Source: a virus
Reading direction: 5' to 3' (one strand)
DNA: 35,952 bases
IMG/VR virus record: IMGVR_UViG_3300045282_000077
Coordinates: 1-35,952 of that record
The notes under the pieces are model-generated. The model ran no database searches and had not been told where the DNA came from. It saw only the letters and a list, made by a program, of their open reading frames with translations. Position 1 is the stretch's first letter. Each line of letters starts with the position of its first letter. This document shows positions 5,824 through 12,145 of this stretch, piece by piece. The translations under genes were made by a program, and so were the position numbers.

Positions 5824-6203
5824 GACTTGCTCCATTCGCCGTGCTCGATGTAGCCGTGCCACGTCTTGCCGAATGCGCCGGAGAGCAGGATCGAGTTGCT
5901 GGACCCGTCGCCGGGGCGGACGCTGATCGTGCCGTCGTCCTCCTCGCGGACGAACACGCGGAGTGCGTCCTCGAAGTCGGCGAGCGCATCGAGTTTGCCG
6001 GGTGCTCGTGCGTAGAGCGAACGGCCGTTGGCGAGCGTGACCATCAGGCCCGCGTCACCATTCGACCAGCCGGACCACGCAATCTCCTTGACGGGCGAAC
6101 CGACGTACCGGGCGAAACGATCTGCGAGGTCACGCTGACTCTGTTCGATGCCAGCGGCTACCGCGTCGCCGAACTCCTGAAACGCCCGGACCACGTCGCT
6201 CAT
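5820..6203 (-). CDS. Hypothetical protein, 127 aa
   Basis: ATG at 6203 is preceded by a strong AGGAGAGAGG ribosome site, one of the few early genes not coupled to its upstream neighbour. The N-terminal helix VVRAFQEFGDAVAAGIEQ precedes alternating beta-like segments ending GKTWHGYIEHGEW. Function not recognised. The 34-nt gap before it holds only the ribosome site. Confidence 0.7.
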   Translation of the reverse strand: MSDVVRAFQEFGDAVAAGIEQSQRDLADRFARYVGSPVKEIAWSGWSNGDAGLMVTLANGRSLYARAPGKLDALADFEDALRVFVREEDDGTISVRPGDGSSNSILLSGAFGKTWHGYIEHGEWSKS

Positions 6204-6237
6204 CCTCTCTCCTCTACCTGTTCGGGGAGCGTCATCA

Positions 6238-6618
6238 CTAACCCCACAGTTCGTAACACTGAACACATCCAGGCGTTGGATCGACGTGAGCGTGTTCGGG
6301 GCCAGTCCGTTCAACCTCCAGCAGGTGTTCCCGCATCGCTCGGCGGTTCTTGGCGTCGGTGCACCAGACGTAGCCGGCGCGCATCCCCGGTTCGGTGTGG
6401 CCTTCGCAAAGCGTCCCCAGGAGCTCGCCACGCTTCCCCATCCGCTGCTCGATCTTCACGTGCTCGATCCGAAGTCGACCCCAGCAGTCAGCAGCGGAGC
6501 CGCCGAGTCGTGGTGCCAAGCAGCCGCCATCTCGAGCGAAAACCCGGATGGCGTCGACTGCCTCTACGCGGTCGGTTCGCGGCTTGCGGCGGATCGGTGC
6601 GCGGCGCGCGAGCGTCAT
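6238..6618 (-). CDS. HNH-like nuclease-fold protein, 126 aa
   Basis: ATGA start (MTLARRAPIRRKPRTD). VFARDGGCLAP, then CWGRLRIEHV and LCEGHTEPG resemble phage HNH-family proteins: a CxxP/CWG cysteine pair, an EH pair in place of the usual DH, and a later H in a C-x2-H setting. A DNA nick or cut during replication or recombination would fit, but the Asp-to-Glu change leaves activity uncertain. The C-terminus has CVQC. Confidence 0.5.
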   Translation of the reverse strand: MTLARRAPIRRKPRTDRVEAVDAIRVFARDGGCLAPRLGGSAADCWGRLRIEHVKIEQRMGKRGELLGTLCEGHTEPGMRAGYVWCTDAKNRRAMREHLLEVERTGPEHAHVDPTPGCVQCYELWG

Positions 6619-6887
6619 GCCTGACCGCCGTGCTGCGCGAGCTTGATCGCGGCGAGTCGCGCCTGTCCGGGCAACGCCCACCAGCGGGACTCCTCGATCG
6701 CCATCGTGTGGCGGGCTTTCAGCATCGCGATCAGATCGAGGGGCGCGTAGTCGCACCAGCCGCACGTCAGCGGGTGGAGCTGGACGACGCTGACTCGGAG
6801 CGAGTGAACCTCGGGCAATCCGGGCTGACGGGCGAGGAAGCATATCCCCATCGCCTGAGCCTCGGCCATCGTCGGCTGGTAGTTCAT
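6615..6887 (-). CDS. Hypothetical protein, 90 aa
   Basis: ATGA overlap with the replication gene upstream. It has CGWCDYAPL, a CxxC knuckle, in the middle and helical flanks (DLIAMLKARHTMAIEESRWW). Being coupled to the replication gene suggests a replication-related accessory role; this is inference. Confidence 0.65.
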   Translation of the reverse strand: MNYQPTMAEAQAMGICFLARQPGLPEVHSLRVSVVQLHPLTCGWCDYAPLDLIAMLKARHTMAIEESRWWALPGQARLAAIKLAQHGGQA

Positions 6888-7690
6888 GACCGCATCGCCT
6901 TCGCTTCTGCCGTGTATTCGCGGGCGATCCGATCGGCTTCCTCTTGCGTGATCTCGACCGGAGTCGGAAGGAACTTCACGGGTCGACGCTTCTCCTCGAT
7001 GCGGCGCTGTTCGTCGGCACGCTCGGCCCTCTCGGCGCGATGCTCCTGGACTGCCAGTTCGGCGGCGATCGCTCGGAGGTAGTCGGGCACGCTCCGATCC
7101 TCCATCGCTACAGCGGCGATCCGCTGCGCCACGTTCGCCTCCCCGAACCGGGCGGTGAGTTCGTTCAGCCACGTCCTGAGCTTCGGCCCCGGCACGTCGC
7201 CCGTTCTGGCGTGGAACGCTTCGAAAGCGTCGGGCGGTCCTACTTCTCCTACCGTTCCTACCTGTCCTAGCGTCCTACCTATCCTAGAACCCTTCTCACT
7301 CTCACTCTGTGAGTCTGACTGAGCCTTACTAGGTGTGACTGCGGGCGACTGACCCCTACTCCGACGTGCGTACTCTGCCTGAGTCGCACGGCCTTGGAGT
7401 GCAGAACCGACCCACTTCTCGAACGTCGCGGCTGGCACCATCCCATCGGCGTCAAGGAGTTCGGCGGTCGTCAGGGCCGCGAGCGCATCCGCCTCGATGC
7501 CCCGGACGATGGAGCTGATCGCGTGCCGTTCGCACGTCCTCCAGGTATCTGCCACGAGCCGGAGGTAGCAGAACCCGGCGTAGCCGAACTCGATCGGATC
7601 AGGGAGAAGATCCCGGAGGTGGAGGAACTTCGGGTCAGCGAGGAACCCGGTATCCCAATCCATTCGGGGGAAGCCTGTGCGGGTGGACAT
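6884..7690 (-). CDS. Replication initiator or helicase-loader-like protein, 268 aa
   Basis: The opening (GFPRMDWDTGFLADPKF) is typical of phage replication proteins with an N-terminal DNA-binding domain (residues 1-100). A low-complexity Ser/Glu/Gly linker (about 120-160) leads to a C-terminal helical domain (AFEAFHARTG...LRTWLNELTARFG...DYLRAIAAEL) like DnaD or lambda O/P-type loaders, and a charged tail. The MST start at 7690 is chosen because GAGG lies 8 nt upstream; an alternative ATG at 7696 is too close. The linker DNA carries six 9-bp direct repeats, as expected of an origin inside an initiator gene. Confidence 0.6.
   Translation of the reverse strand: MSTRTGFPRMDWDTGFLADPKFLHLRDLLPDPIEFGYAGFCYLRLVADTWRTCERHAISSIVRGIEADALAALTTAELLDADGMVPAATFEKWVGSALQGRATQAEYARRSRGQSPAVTPSKAQSDSQSESEKGSRIGRTLGQVGTVGEVGPPDAFEAFHARTGDVPGPKLRTWLNELTARFGEANVAQRIAAVAMEDRSVPDYLRAIAAELAVQEHRAERAERADEQRRIEEKRRPVKFLPTPVEITQEEADRIAREYTAEAKAMRS
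7238..7290. repeat. Six tandem 9-bp iterons (TCCTACCNN): candidate replication origin
   Basis: Units start at 7238, 7247, 7256, 7265, 7273 and 7282. All begin TCCTA, five are 9 bp and the fourth 8 bp. Immediately beyond (7291-7330) the sequence is richer in A/T than its surroundings and has a CTCAC-TCT-GTGAG inverted repeat. The array lies in the linker-coding part of the replication gene, the arrangement of the lambda origin within gene O. Origin function is inference. Confidence 0.55.
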
Positions 7691-7725
7691 GTTCATGGCC
7701 TCTAGTCCGCGATCCCAAGCCGGGA

Positions 7726-8049
7726 TCAGGCTGCGGGGGAGACTTCGGGGACTAGTCCGAAGCCTCCGCACCGCCCGCTTGTCGGGGCGAGCCCGACCGC
7801 ATTCATGGTACGCCTGCGCTCACGGCGGCGTCTACCGGATTCGCGCCATTGCGTGCGCCGAACATCGCTCACCGACGACCGGAGCCGCCCGCCCGGTTCA
7901 CCGTTGCAGCAGCCCTCAGCTCGCATCTGTTCCGCGAAGTAGGCCGGACAATCGACGCACGGTGACGGAGCTCGATGGCCGGTCAGCATGGCGTTCGCCG
8001 CGGCCCACGCCGCGTTCTCCTGGTCGGTCATGCACGGTCGGGGGGTCAT
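7726..8049 (-). CDS. Zinc-binding hypothetical protein, 107 aa
   Basis: ATGA start (MTPRPCMTDQENAAW). CVDCPAYFAEQMRAEGCC is a four-cysteine cluster, and a basic TQWRESGRRRRERRR segment follows. This combination recurs among small phage proteins and suggests nucleic-acid binding. The last 26 residues are Gly/Pro-rich and unstructured. There is a short 35-nt gap to the replication gene. Confidence 0.65.
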   Translation of the reverse strand: MTPRPCMTDQENAAWAAANAMLTGHRAPSPCVDCPAYFAEQMRAEGCCNGEPGGRLRSSVSDVRRTQWRESGRRRRERRRTMNAVGLAPTSGRCGGFGLVPEVSPAA

Positions 8050-8405
8050 CGGTTCGCCAGTTCGAGGAGAACATCGGCGTGGCAGGGCTGGTCGAGCGGG
8101 CACCAACACGCGAGGTCGCGGCCCCGGAGATCAGCCGTAGCGGTATCGGTTCGCCTCGCCGCTCGCTGCATCCAGGTGTGCAGTCGGTGCGCCTCTCCGA
8201 CTAGCTCGTCCGGTTCGAAGGGCGCGAACAGGGTGGGCGTCCAGTACCCGGCCAGGGCGTTGGCGAACAGCGCCACGGCCCGCGCTCGCCCGAACTGCAT
8301 CCAGTCGAAGGGGTTGCCCCACCACGCCGGTCGCCCGACGTACACCGCGCTCTCCGGCATCCGCCAGCCCTTCGTCCGTTTTCGTTGGATGCGTCGGGGG
8401 GTCAT
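8046..8405 (-). CDS. DUF4326 family protein, 119 aa
   Basis: Conserved features of DUF4326 are visible: an N-terminal RIQRKRTKGWRMPE, VYVGRPAWWGNPF, and the C-terminal LACWCPLDQPCHADVLLEL with its CWC...CHAD signature. The start ATG at 8405 has CAGGAG 10 nt upstream. The family is common in phages and often lies near DNA-modification genes, as here next to a methyltransferase. Its biochemical role is not established. Confidence 0.85.
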   Translation of the reverse strand: MTPRRIQRKRTKGWRMPESAVYVGRPAWWGNPFDWMQFGRARAVALFANALAGYWTPTLFAPFEPDELVGEAHRLHTWMQRAARRTDTATADLRGRDLACWCPLDQPCHADVLLELANR

Positions 8406-8425
8406 CTAGCGGTACTCCTGGAGTG

Positions 8426-9085
8426 TCAACCGACTAACCCGAGGACTTCCTGTGAGCAGCGTTGGGCGGCGATCTCGCAGTAGCGTTCTTCGATTTCGAT
8501 ACCGATGGCGCGGCGGCCGGTCTGCTTCGCGGCCACCAGAGTCGTGCCGGAACCCGCGTAGGGGTCGAGCACGACGCCCGGCTTCGAGTAACGCTCGATG
8601 AGGATGCGCATGAGGCCGACCGGCTTCTGGGTCGGGTGCAGGAACGGTTCGCCCTGACGCGATGCACCGTCCCATTCCAGCGCGATCTTCTCGACGTGCC
8701 CGAGCACGTTTGTCCACGCCAGTTCAGCGTGCGAGTAGATGAACCCTTCGCGGATGCCGCGAGGCGTCTTGTCCCAGACGAGCCAGCCGCCGGATGGCGG
8801 GAGTCGGTCGGCGTAGTGGTTCGCCCCGAACAGGATCGTCGGAACTCGCCAGTCGAGCAGGTGGGTCGGGTCGAAAGGCTCCCGATCCCCGGTCACACGA
8901 GACCCGCGCTCCCACCTCGCCGGACCGCTAACCCGGCCATCCCTCGCAGGCTGATAGTCGATGCCGTAGGGCGGGTCGGTCAGCAGCATCCCGATGTCAG
9001 AGACGGCAAGGCCGATCCCCTCCCCCACCTCCCGGCAATCTCCGTGGTAGATCGTCACGAGATCGTCCTGGTAGTAGGGCGTCAC
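8426..9085 (-). CDS. Site-specific DNA methyltransferase (N4/N6, beta-type order), 219 aa
   Basis: Catalytic motif IV DPPY lies at residues 37-40 and the AdoMet-binding motif DPYAGSGTT at 174-182, i.e. the catalytic motif comes first, as in beta-class amino-methyltransferases of the N6_N4_Mtase family. HPTQKP at 150-155 is the usual helix before motif I. GTG start in a GTGA overlap. No restriction gene is nearby, so it probably acts alone to protect phage DNA from host restriction. Target sequence cannot be read from the protein. Confidence 0.88.
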   Translation of the reverse strand: MTPYYQDDLVTIYHGDCREVGEGIGLAVSDIGMLLTDPPYGIDYQPARDGRVSGPARWERGSRVTGDREPFDPTHLLDWRVPTILFGANHYADRLPPSGGWLVWDKTPRGIREGFIYSHAELAWTNVLGHVEKIALEWDGASRQGEPFLHPTQKPVGLMRILIERYSKPGVVLDPYAGSGTTLVAAKQTGRRAIGIEIEERYCEIAAQRCSQEVLGLVG

Positions 9086-9396
9086 GCCACACCAAACAGC
9101 GTCAGGTCCGTCCGCGCCTTCATTCTTCGAAGGGTCTTCCGAAGACTCCGGTTCCCGGCGTAGATCGTGACAAGCCGTCGCCGTCGTGCTTCGAGGTACG
9201 CGGAGAGCTCTTCCGGGTCGTTGGTGAGCCGGACTCCATGAGCGTCTGCGATGACGGGGTTGCCGGCCAGTCTCAGGGACTCGATCGCGGCTTCGACTTC
9301 TCGCCTCGGGACCTGTAAGAGCCGGCGCAACTCCTCGATGGTCCACGTCTGCCCGGAGAGGACCAGAGTGTGGAGGAGGCGGTTGTCGGTGGTCAT
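9082..9396 (-). CDS. Winged-helix DNA-binding protein, 104 aa
   Basis: ATGA start. Residues 17-60 (TWTIEELRRLL, VPRREVEAAIESLR, GNPVIADAHGVRL) fit a helix-turn-helix with a beta-wing. The C-terminal part is basic (EARRRRLVTIYAGNR, SLRKTLRRMKA). It sits between the recombination-like and methyltransferase genes. Probably a transcriptional regulator or replication accessory; family not specified. Confidence 0.6.
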   Translation of the reverse strand: MTTDNRLLHTLVLSGQTWTIEELRRLLQVPRREVEAAIESLRLAGNPVIADAHGVRLTNDPEELSAYLEARRRRLVTIYAGNRSLRKTLRRMKARTDLTLFGVA

Positions 9397-9536
9397 CGAT
9401 AGATCTCGTCGATGACCGCGCTGGCCTCCTCGGAATAGGCGGGGGGGCGTGTCGCGTCGTTGCGCGGGTAGACGAAGTCGAAGATCAGCCCATCGCGGCG
9501 AACCTCGAACCTGTAGCCGCGCTCGTACTCGCTCAC
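9393..9536 (-). CDS. Hypothetical small protein, 47 aa
   Basis: GTGA overlap with the upstream gene, ATGA with the downstream one. Opens VSEYERGYRFEVRRDGL and ends in an acidic helix. No family recognised. Confidence 0.65.
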   Translation of the reverse strand: MSEYERGYRFEVRRDGLIFDFVYPRNDATRPPAYSEEASAVIDEIYR

Positions 9537-10312
9537 GGTACAGCCGCAATGGCGAGGTCGAGCTGCGCCTGGTCCTCAGCACTGACCTCGACCGGCAGGA
9601 CGATGTCCGCGTTCTCGAACCGATCGACGTGGAGCCGGTACCACGAGCCCTGCTTGCCTCGGACGTTGTAGAGGATGCCGCTCACGGTGGCGGCTGTTCC
9701 GAGGAGCTTCAGCGGGTCCGGGTAGGCGAGCAGGAGTGCCGAGCCGATCGGACCTTCGGTGATGACCTGCGGGATCGCCTTGTCGCCGTCGATCTCGAGC
9801 CGGAACCCGATCGCGTGGCCGTCCGGCGTCTCCCGCGCCACGAGCTGGTACGCATCGGGGCCGCCCTTGCGGATGATCCCGCGCCTCGACACGCGCCCGG
9901 TCAGCAGTTCCGTCTCGCCGCTAGCGTCCGGCGCCGGGTCAGGCTGATCGCCCTTCGGCCCGTCCTGCTTGTTGGCGACTTCCTGTGCCGAGGCGATGGA
10001 GCGGTCCACGAGGATGCCCAGCGCGGCGATGGCGCGGCCCCACGCGCTCGTCTCGGCGTTCTCCACTTCGCTGCCCTTAGTGTACGGGGTCGTACCTGGA
10101 AGCTCCATCCATGATGTCCCAACGCCCGGAAGGGTGTCGTCAGGCGTCCGGTATGCGTAGGCGGTGACCATGACCCGTTGCTTGTTGGCTGGATCGGTCA
10201 GCATCTCCACGGCATGGGTGACGAGCCGCCCATTCGCGTACAGCTCGTAGAACAGGTTGATCCGGTCCTTGACCTCGACGTAGTCGCCAAGGTCGAACTT
10301 CTTGTCAGGCAT
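9533..10312 (-). CDS. ssDNA-binding or annealing-like recombination protein, 259 aa
   Basis: The block YVEVKDRINLFYELYANG ... TAYAYRTPDD ... TPYTKGSEVENAETSAWG (residues 11-95) resembles the core of phage Erf/Sak-type single-strand annealing or ssDNA-binding proteins, where an ETSAxGRA-like helix is characteristic. A Pro/Asp/Gln-rich linker (about 112-130) precedes a C-terminal beta-rich domain (LLGTAATVSGILYNV) that could be OB-like. Starts TAATG, overlapping the previous stop by one base. Likely acts in replication-coupled recombination, which would fit the shuffled 0-6 kb region; this link is inference. Confidence 0.5.
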   Translation of the reverse strand: MPDKKFDLGDYVEVKDRINLFYELYANGRLVTHAVEMLTDPANKQRVMVTAYAYRTPDDTLPGVGTSWMELPGTTPYTKGSEVENAETSAWGRAIAALGILVDRSIASAQEVANKQDGPKGDQPDPAPDASGETELLTGRVSRRGIIRKGGPDAYQLVARETPDGHAIGFRLEIDGDKAIPQVITEGPIGSALLLAYPDPLKLLGTAATVSGILYNVRGKQGSWYRLHVDRFENADIVLPVEVSAEDQAQLDLAIAAVP

Positions 10313-10542
10313 TACAGCAGCCCCGACTGGTGCGCGATCATCAGGATGTCCTCCGGTGTCCAGCCGTCTGCGACTTCCCAGGTGGGGTGCCCCTCGTCAT
10401 CTTCGTCGCCGGTCAGGGTCATCGACGCTCCGCACGCCTTGCACGTCCCGACGAACCCCACCGGCCAGGAGTCCCACGGACGCTCCTCGATGAGGCGCTC
10501 GGAGTCGATAACGTCTTCGTGGTCGCAGTCGTTGTCAGGCAC
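10312..10542 (-). CDS. Zinc-binding acidic protein, 76 aa
   Basis: GTG start with 8-nt overlap. CDHED near the N-terminus and CKACGA at 34-39 form a probable zinc site. The rest is acidic (TGDEDDEGHP, PEDILMIAHQSG). The assignment rests on cysteine spacing only. Confidence 0.65.
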   Translation of the reverse strand: MPDNDCDHEDVIDSERLIEERPWDSWPVGFVGTCKACGASMTLTGDEDDEGHPTWEVADGWTPEDILMIAHQSGLL

Positions 10543-10837
10543 TGAACACCACCCTCTTTCCCTCGACGAGATCGCCGTGGATCTGGCAGTACGCCGACCC
10601 CGCAACTGGCGATCGGTCGCACTCCCCCTGCCACCACGCACAAGGCGGATACAGGATGTTCGACAGCCGTGCCTCGACACGAGAGAGAACCTGGAAGGCC
10701 ACGAGCGCCGCGGCTCGTTCCTCTGCCGGTGCGTTGGTTTCCTCGAGCCGGCGCCACGTCGTAGCGGCCTCTGCGCTCTTGTCTCCGATCGCCCCGAGCG
10801 TGAGGATCGCCTCGCCGGGATTCAGTTCTAGGTTCAC
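10535..10837 (-). CDS. Hypothetical protein with C-x6-C-x9-C-x2-H motif, 100 aa
   Basis: GTG at 10837 in a GTGA overlap. An N-terminal helical region (EAATTWRRLEETNAPAEERA, VLSRVEARLSNI) is followed by a zinc-type cluster with cysteines in CAWWQGEC and YCQIH. The overlap with the TGA at 10834 shows that the frame upstream is, or was, translated. Confidence 0.65.
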   Translation of the reverse strand: MNLELNPGEAILTLGAIGDKSAEAATTWRRLEETNAPAEERAAALVAFQVLSRVEARLSNILYPPCAWWQGECDRSPVAGSAYCQIHGDLVEGKRVVFSA

Positions 10838-10980
10838 TTCGCGGCCTCCACCATGATCCGGCAGATGGCTTGGAGGGGAACGTCCGCCGCCGACGCCGCC
10901 GACCACGCCGCCGCCGCCGCCGACTCTGTTCCTTCGGTCTCGCAGCGAAGCGCCGCAGCGATGAGCGCGGGAGCGGAGGC
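10834..10980 (-). pseudogene. 48-codon frame continuing the 117-aa gene after an in-frame TAG
   Basis: Directly after the TAG at 10981-10983 the same frame stays open for 48 codons (ALIAAALRCETEGTES, then an Ala-rich run, ending CRIMVEAAK) to a TGA that forms a GTGA with the next gene. There is no ATG, GTG or TTG until near its end. It may be the C-terminus of a once longer protein cut by a nonsense mutation, an amber codon read through, or a gene with a rare start. Confidence 0.45.
10884..10923. repeat. GCC/GAC trinucleotide tract
   Basis: Thirteen near-tandem GCC or GAC triplets encode an Ala-rich run on the minus strand. Such tracts slip easily and could explain frame or length changes in this locus. 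Confidence 0.8.
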
Positions 10981-11334
10981 CTAGATCAGTTCAGCGATAC
11001 GCCGCAGCGTTGGCGGAAGGATCTGCCGGATCGTCTGTTCGGCGACTTCCTTGGCCCATGCCTGACGCTTCTCGGGAGTCCATTCCTGGAACGCGAGGAT
11101 GACCGGGCCGACCGTGACCATCGAGGCAGTCCGAACTTCGTCAGAGGACCAGCGTGCGTCGTTCAGGGCGCGCAGGTCGAGGTCGAACCCGCCATCGCCC
11201 CACTCGCGCCCGAGGTACACATTCAGCGCCTCGTTGACGCAAGCGTGGCCGTTCGGGTCGTGCGCCCCCTTGTAGAGCTTGCCGCCGAACCGCTGCTCGA
11301 CGAACGTCTCGAAGTCCACCGTCTCAGTTGTCAT
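10981..11334 (-). CDS. Hypothetical protein, 117 aa, ending in an amber codon
   Basis: The MTTETVDFETF start at 11334 is chosen because GAGG lies 8 nt upstream; an in-frame ATG at 11340 is too near it. Residues 10-60 contain FGGKLYKGAHDPNGHACVN; the second half is helical (WTPEKRQAWAKEVAEQ). It stops at TAG, after which the frame is open again (see 10834-10980). No family recognised. Confidence 0.6.
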   Translation of the reverse strand: MTTETVDFETFVEQRFGGKLYKGAHDPNGHACVNEALNVYLGREWGDGGFDLDLRALNDARWSSDEVRTASMVTVGPVILAFQEWTPEKRQAWAKEVAEQTIRQILPPTLRRIAELI

Positions 11335-11361
11335 TCCCATCCCCTCGGTTCCCCTACATGC

Positions 11362-11493
11362 TCATCCAAACGACTTCACTCCGGGTACGTGGGCCTCGAT
11401 GAACGCCAAGGTGTACGTCAGGCCGACCAGGAAGAAGCACAGCGCGCCCACCGCAAACAGCACGAAGGCCGCGCCACCGTCGCCGGGGGTCAC
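11362..11493 (-). CDS. Single-pass membrane protein, 43 aa
   Basis: GTGA start. One hydrophobic helix (AFVLFAVGALCFFLVGLTYT) with a short polar C-terminus. Not near the lysis genes, so more likely an early membrane factor than a holin. Function unknown. Confidence 0.6.
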   Translation of the reverse strand: MTPGDGGAAFVLFAVGALCFFLVGLTYTLAFIEAHVPGVKSFG

Positions 11494-11660
11494 GCCGCGC
11501 TCCGGTCCGTGAAGTCCTTGGCGACCAGTCGGCGCAGCCACTCGGGCCGGTTGTCGACCTGCTCGACGGGTTCGCGGGGCAGCCACCGCATCCGGTGGGC
11601 CTCGCAGCGAGACTGGTCCGGGAGGGCTGCGCGGCGGCAGTCCGGGAAGCGGCAGGTCAC
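11490..11660 (-). CDS. Zinc-finger-like protein, 56 aa
   Basis: GTGA start. The first 22 residues have C-x4-C-x9-C-x3-H spacing (CRFPDC ... RCEAH), typical of very small zinc-finger proteins in phages of high-GC hosts; a basic tail follows (WLRRLVAKD). Cotranscribed with the HTH gene and overlapping its stop. Confidence 0.65.
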   Translation of the reverse strand: MTCRFPDCRRAALPDQSRCEAHRMRWLPREPVEQVDNRPEWLRRLVAKDFTDRSAA

Positions 11661-11821
11661 GGTACGTCCCTCCGGTGTTCCGCCGCGTAGCGGGTCACCT
11701 CATCGTCAGCGACGAACCAGTTGCGGCCCATCTTGTGGGCGCGCAGCTTGCGGTTCTTGATCTGCTGCCGAAGGGTCTTAGGCGAGAGCCCCAGGCTCTT
11801 GGCTGCTTCGCTGATCGTCAT
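11657..11821 (-). CDS. Excisionase/MerR-like helix-turn-helix protein, 54 aa
   Basis: A complete HTH_17-type domain: ISEAAKSLGLSPKTLRQQI, then KNRKLRAHKMGRNWFVADDE, giving helix-turn-helix plus wing. It is the first gene of the leftward early operon. The promoter at 11828-11856 puts the likely transcription start at or within a base of the ATG, so the message should be leaderless. Small proteins of this class act as excisionases or as regulators of nearby promoters; with no integrase here, binding the adjacent switch region is the better guess. Confidence 0.75.
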   Translation of the reverse strand: MTISEAAKSLGLSPKTLRQQIKNRKLRAHKMGRNWFVADDEVTRYAAEHRRDVP

Positions 11822-11827
11822 GGGCCT

Positions 11828-11856
11828 AACCTACGCTATTGACCTAGGCGTGTCAA
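11828..11856 (-). promoter_or_regulatory. Leftward sigma70-type promoter for the early operon
   Basis: On the minus strand, TTGACA (11856-11851), 17-nt spacer, TAGGTT (11833-11828), six bases, then ATG of the HTH gene. The spacer contains CGCCTAGG. It overlaps the rightward promoter by 18 bp. Confidence 0.65.
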
Positions 11857-11867
11857 GAGGGTACCTT
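11839..11867 (+). promoter_or_regulatory. Rightward promoter, overlapping the leftward one
   Basis: TTGACC (11839-11844), 17-nt spacer, TACCTT (11862-11867); start expected near 11875, then a ribosome site and the 82-aa gene. CCTAGG straddles the -35 end. The overlap makes simultaneous use of both promoters unlikely. Confidence 0.5.
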
Positions 11868-11896
11868 TGCCGCCCCACCGATAGGAGAGCGAGGAC

Positions 11897-12145
11897 ATGG
11901 CAACCGGCATCAACGTATCCAGGTGCATCCACGGACTGACGCTGACGATCTTGGCACCTGATCCCACCATCGTCACCGAGCTGGTCGCGGCGCTTCCGTG
12001 CGGCTGCACCATCAACGGGAGCGGCATCATCCGGGCCGAGCCGGAGCGCGCGCCGGTGCCAACCCCCCGTGCGCCCAAGCCGTCCATGTTCAATCGCGGC
12101 ACGAAGCCCGCCGACTTCACGTCAAAGGGCTCGAGGGCGTCCTAG
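11897..12145 (+). CDS. Only rightward gene: hypothetical protein, 82 aa
   Basis: ATG at 11897 follows TAGGAGAGCGAGGAC, a good ribosome site, and the promoter at 11839-11867. The first half has cysteines in SRCIHGL and PCGCTING with beta-like segments; the second half is Pro/Arg/Lys-rich and probably disordered. It ends at TAG just before the hairpin at 12155-12174. Its place opposite the HTH gene suggests a regulator, but the sequence shows no DNA-binding motif. A minus-strand frame overlaps it but would run through the promoters. Confidence 0.55.
   Translation: MATGINVSRCIHGLTLTILAPDPTIVTELVAALPCGCTINGSGIIRAEPERAPVPTPRAPKPSMFNRGTKPADFTSKGSRAS

Noticed and set aside
5841-7082. Plus-strand frame of 413 codons
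   Set aside because: Antisense to the replication, HNH-like and two other coupled genes; no ribosome site and no recognisable motif.
11836-12120. Minus-strand frame of 94 codons opposite the 82-aa gene
   Set aside because: It would run into the promoter region and has no ribosome site; the rightward frame has both promoter and ribosome site.
11657-12145. Integration module (attP plus excisionase)
   Set aside because: The HTH protein resembles excisionases, but no integrase gene or tRNA-derived core site is visible anywhere in the window.
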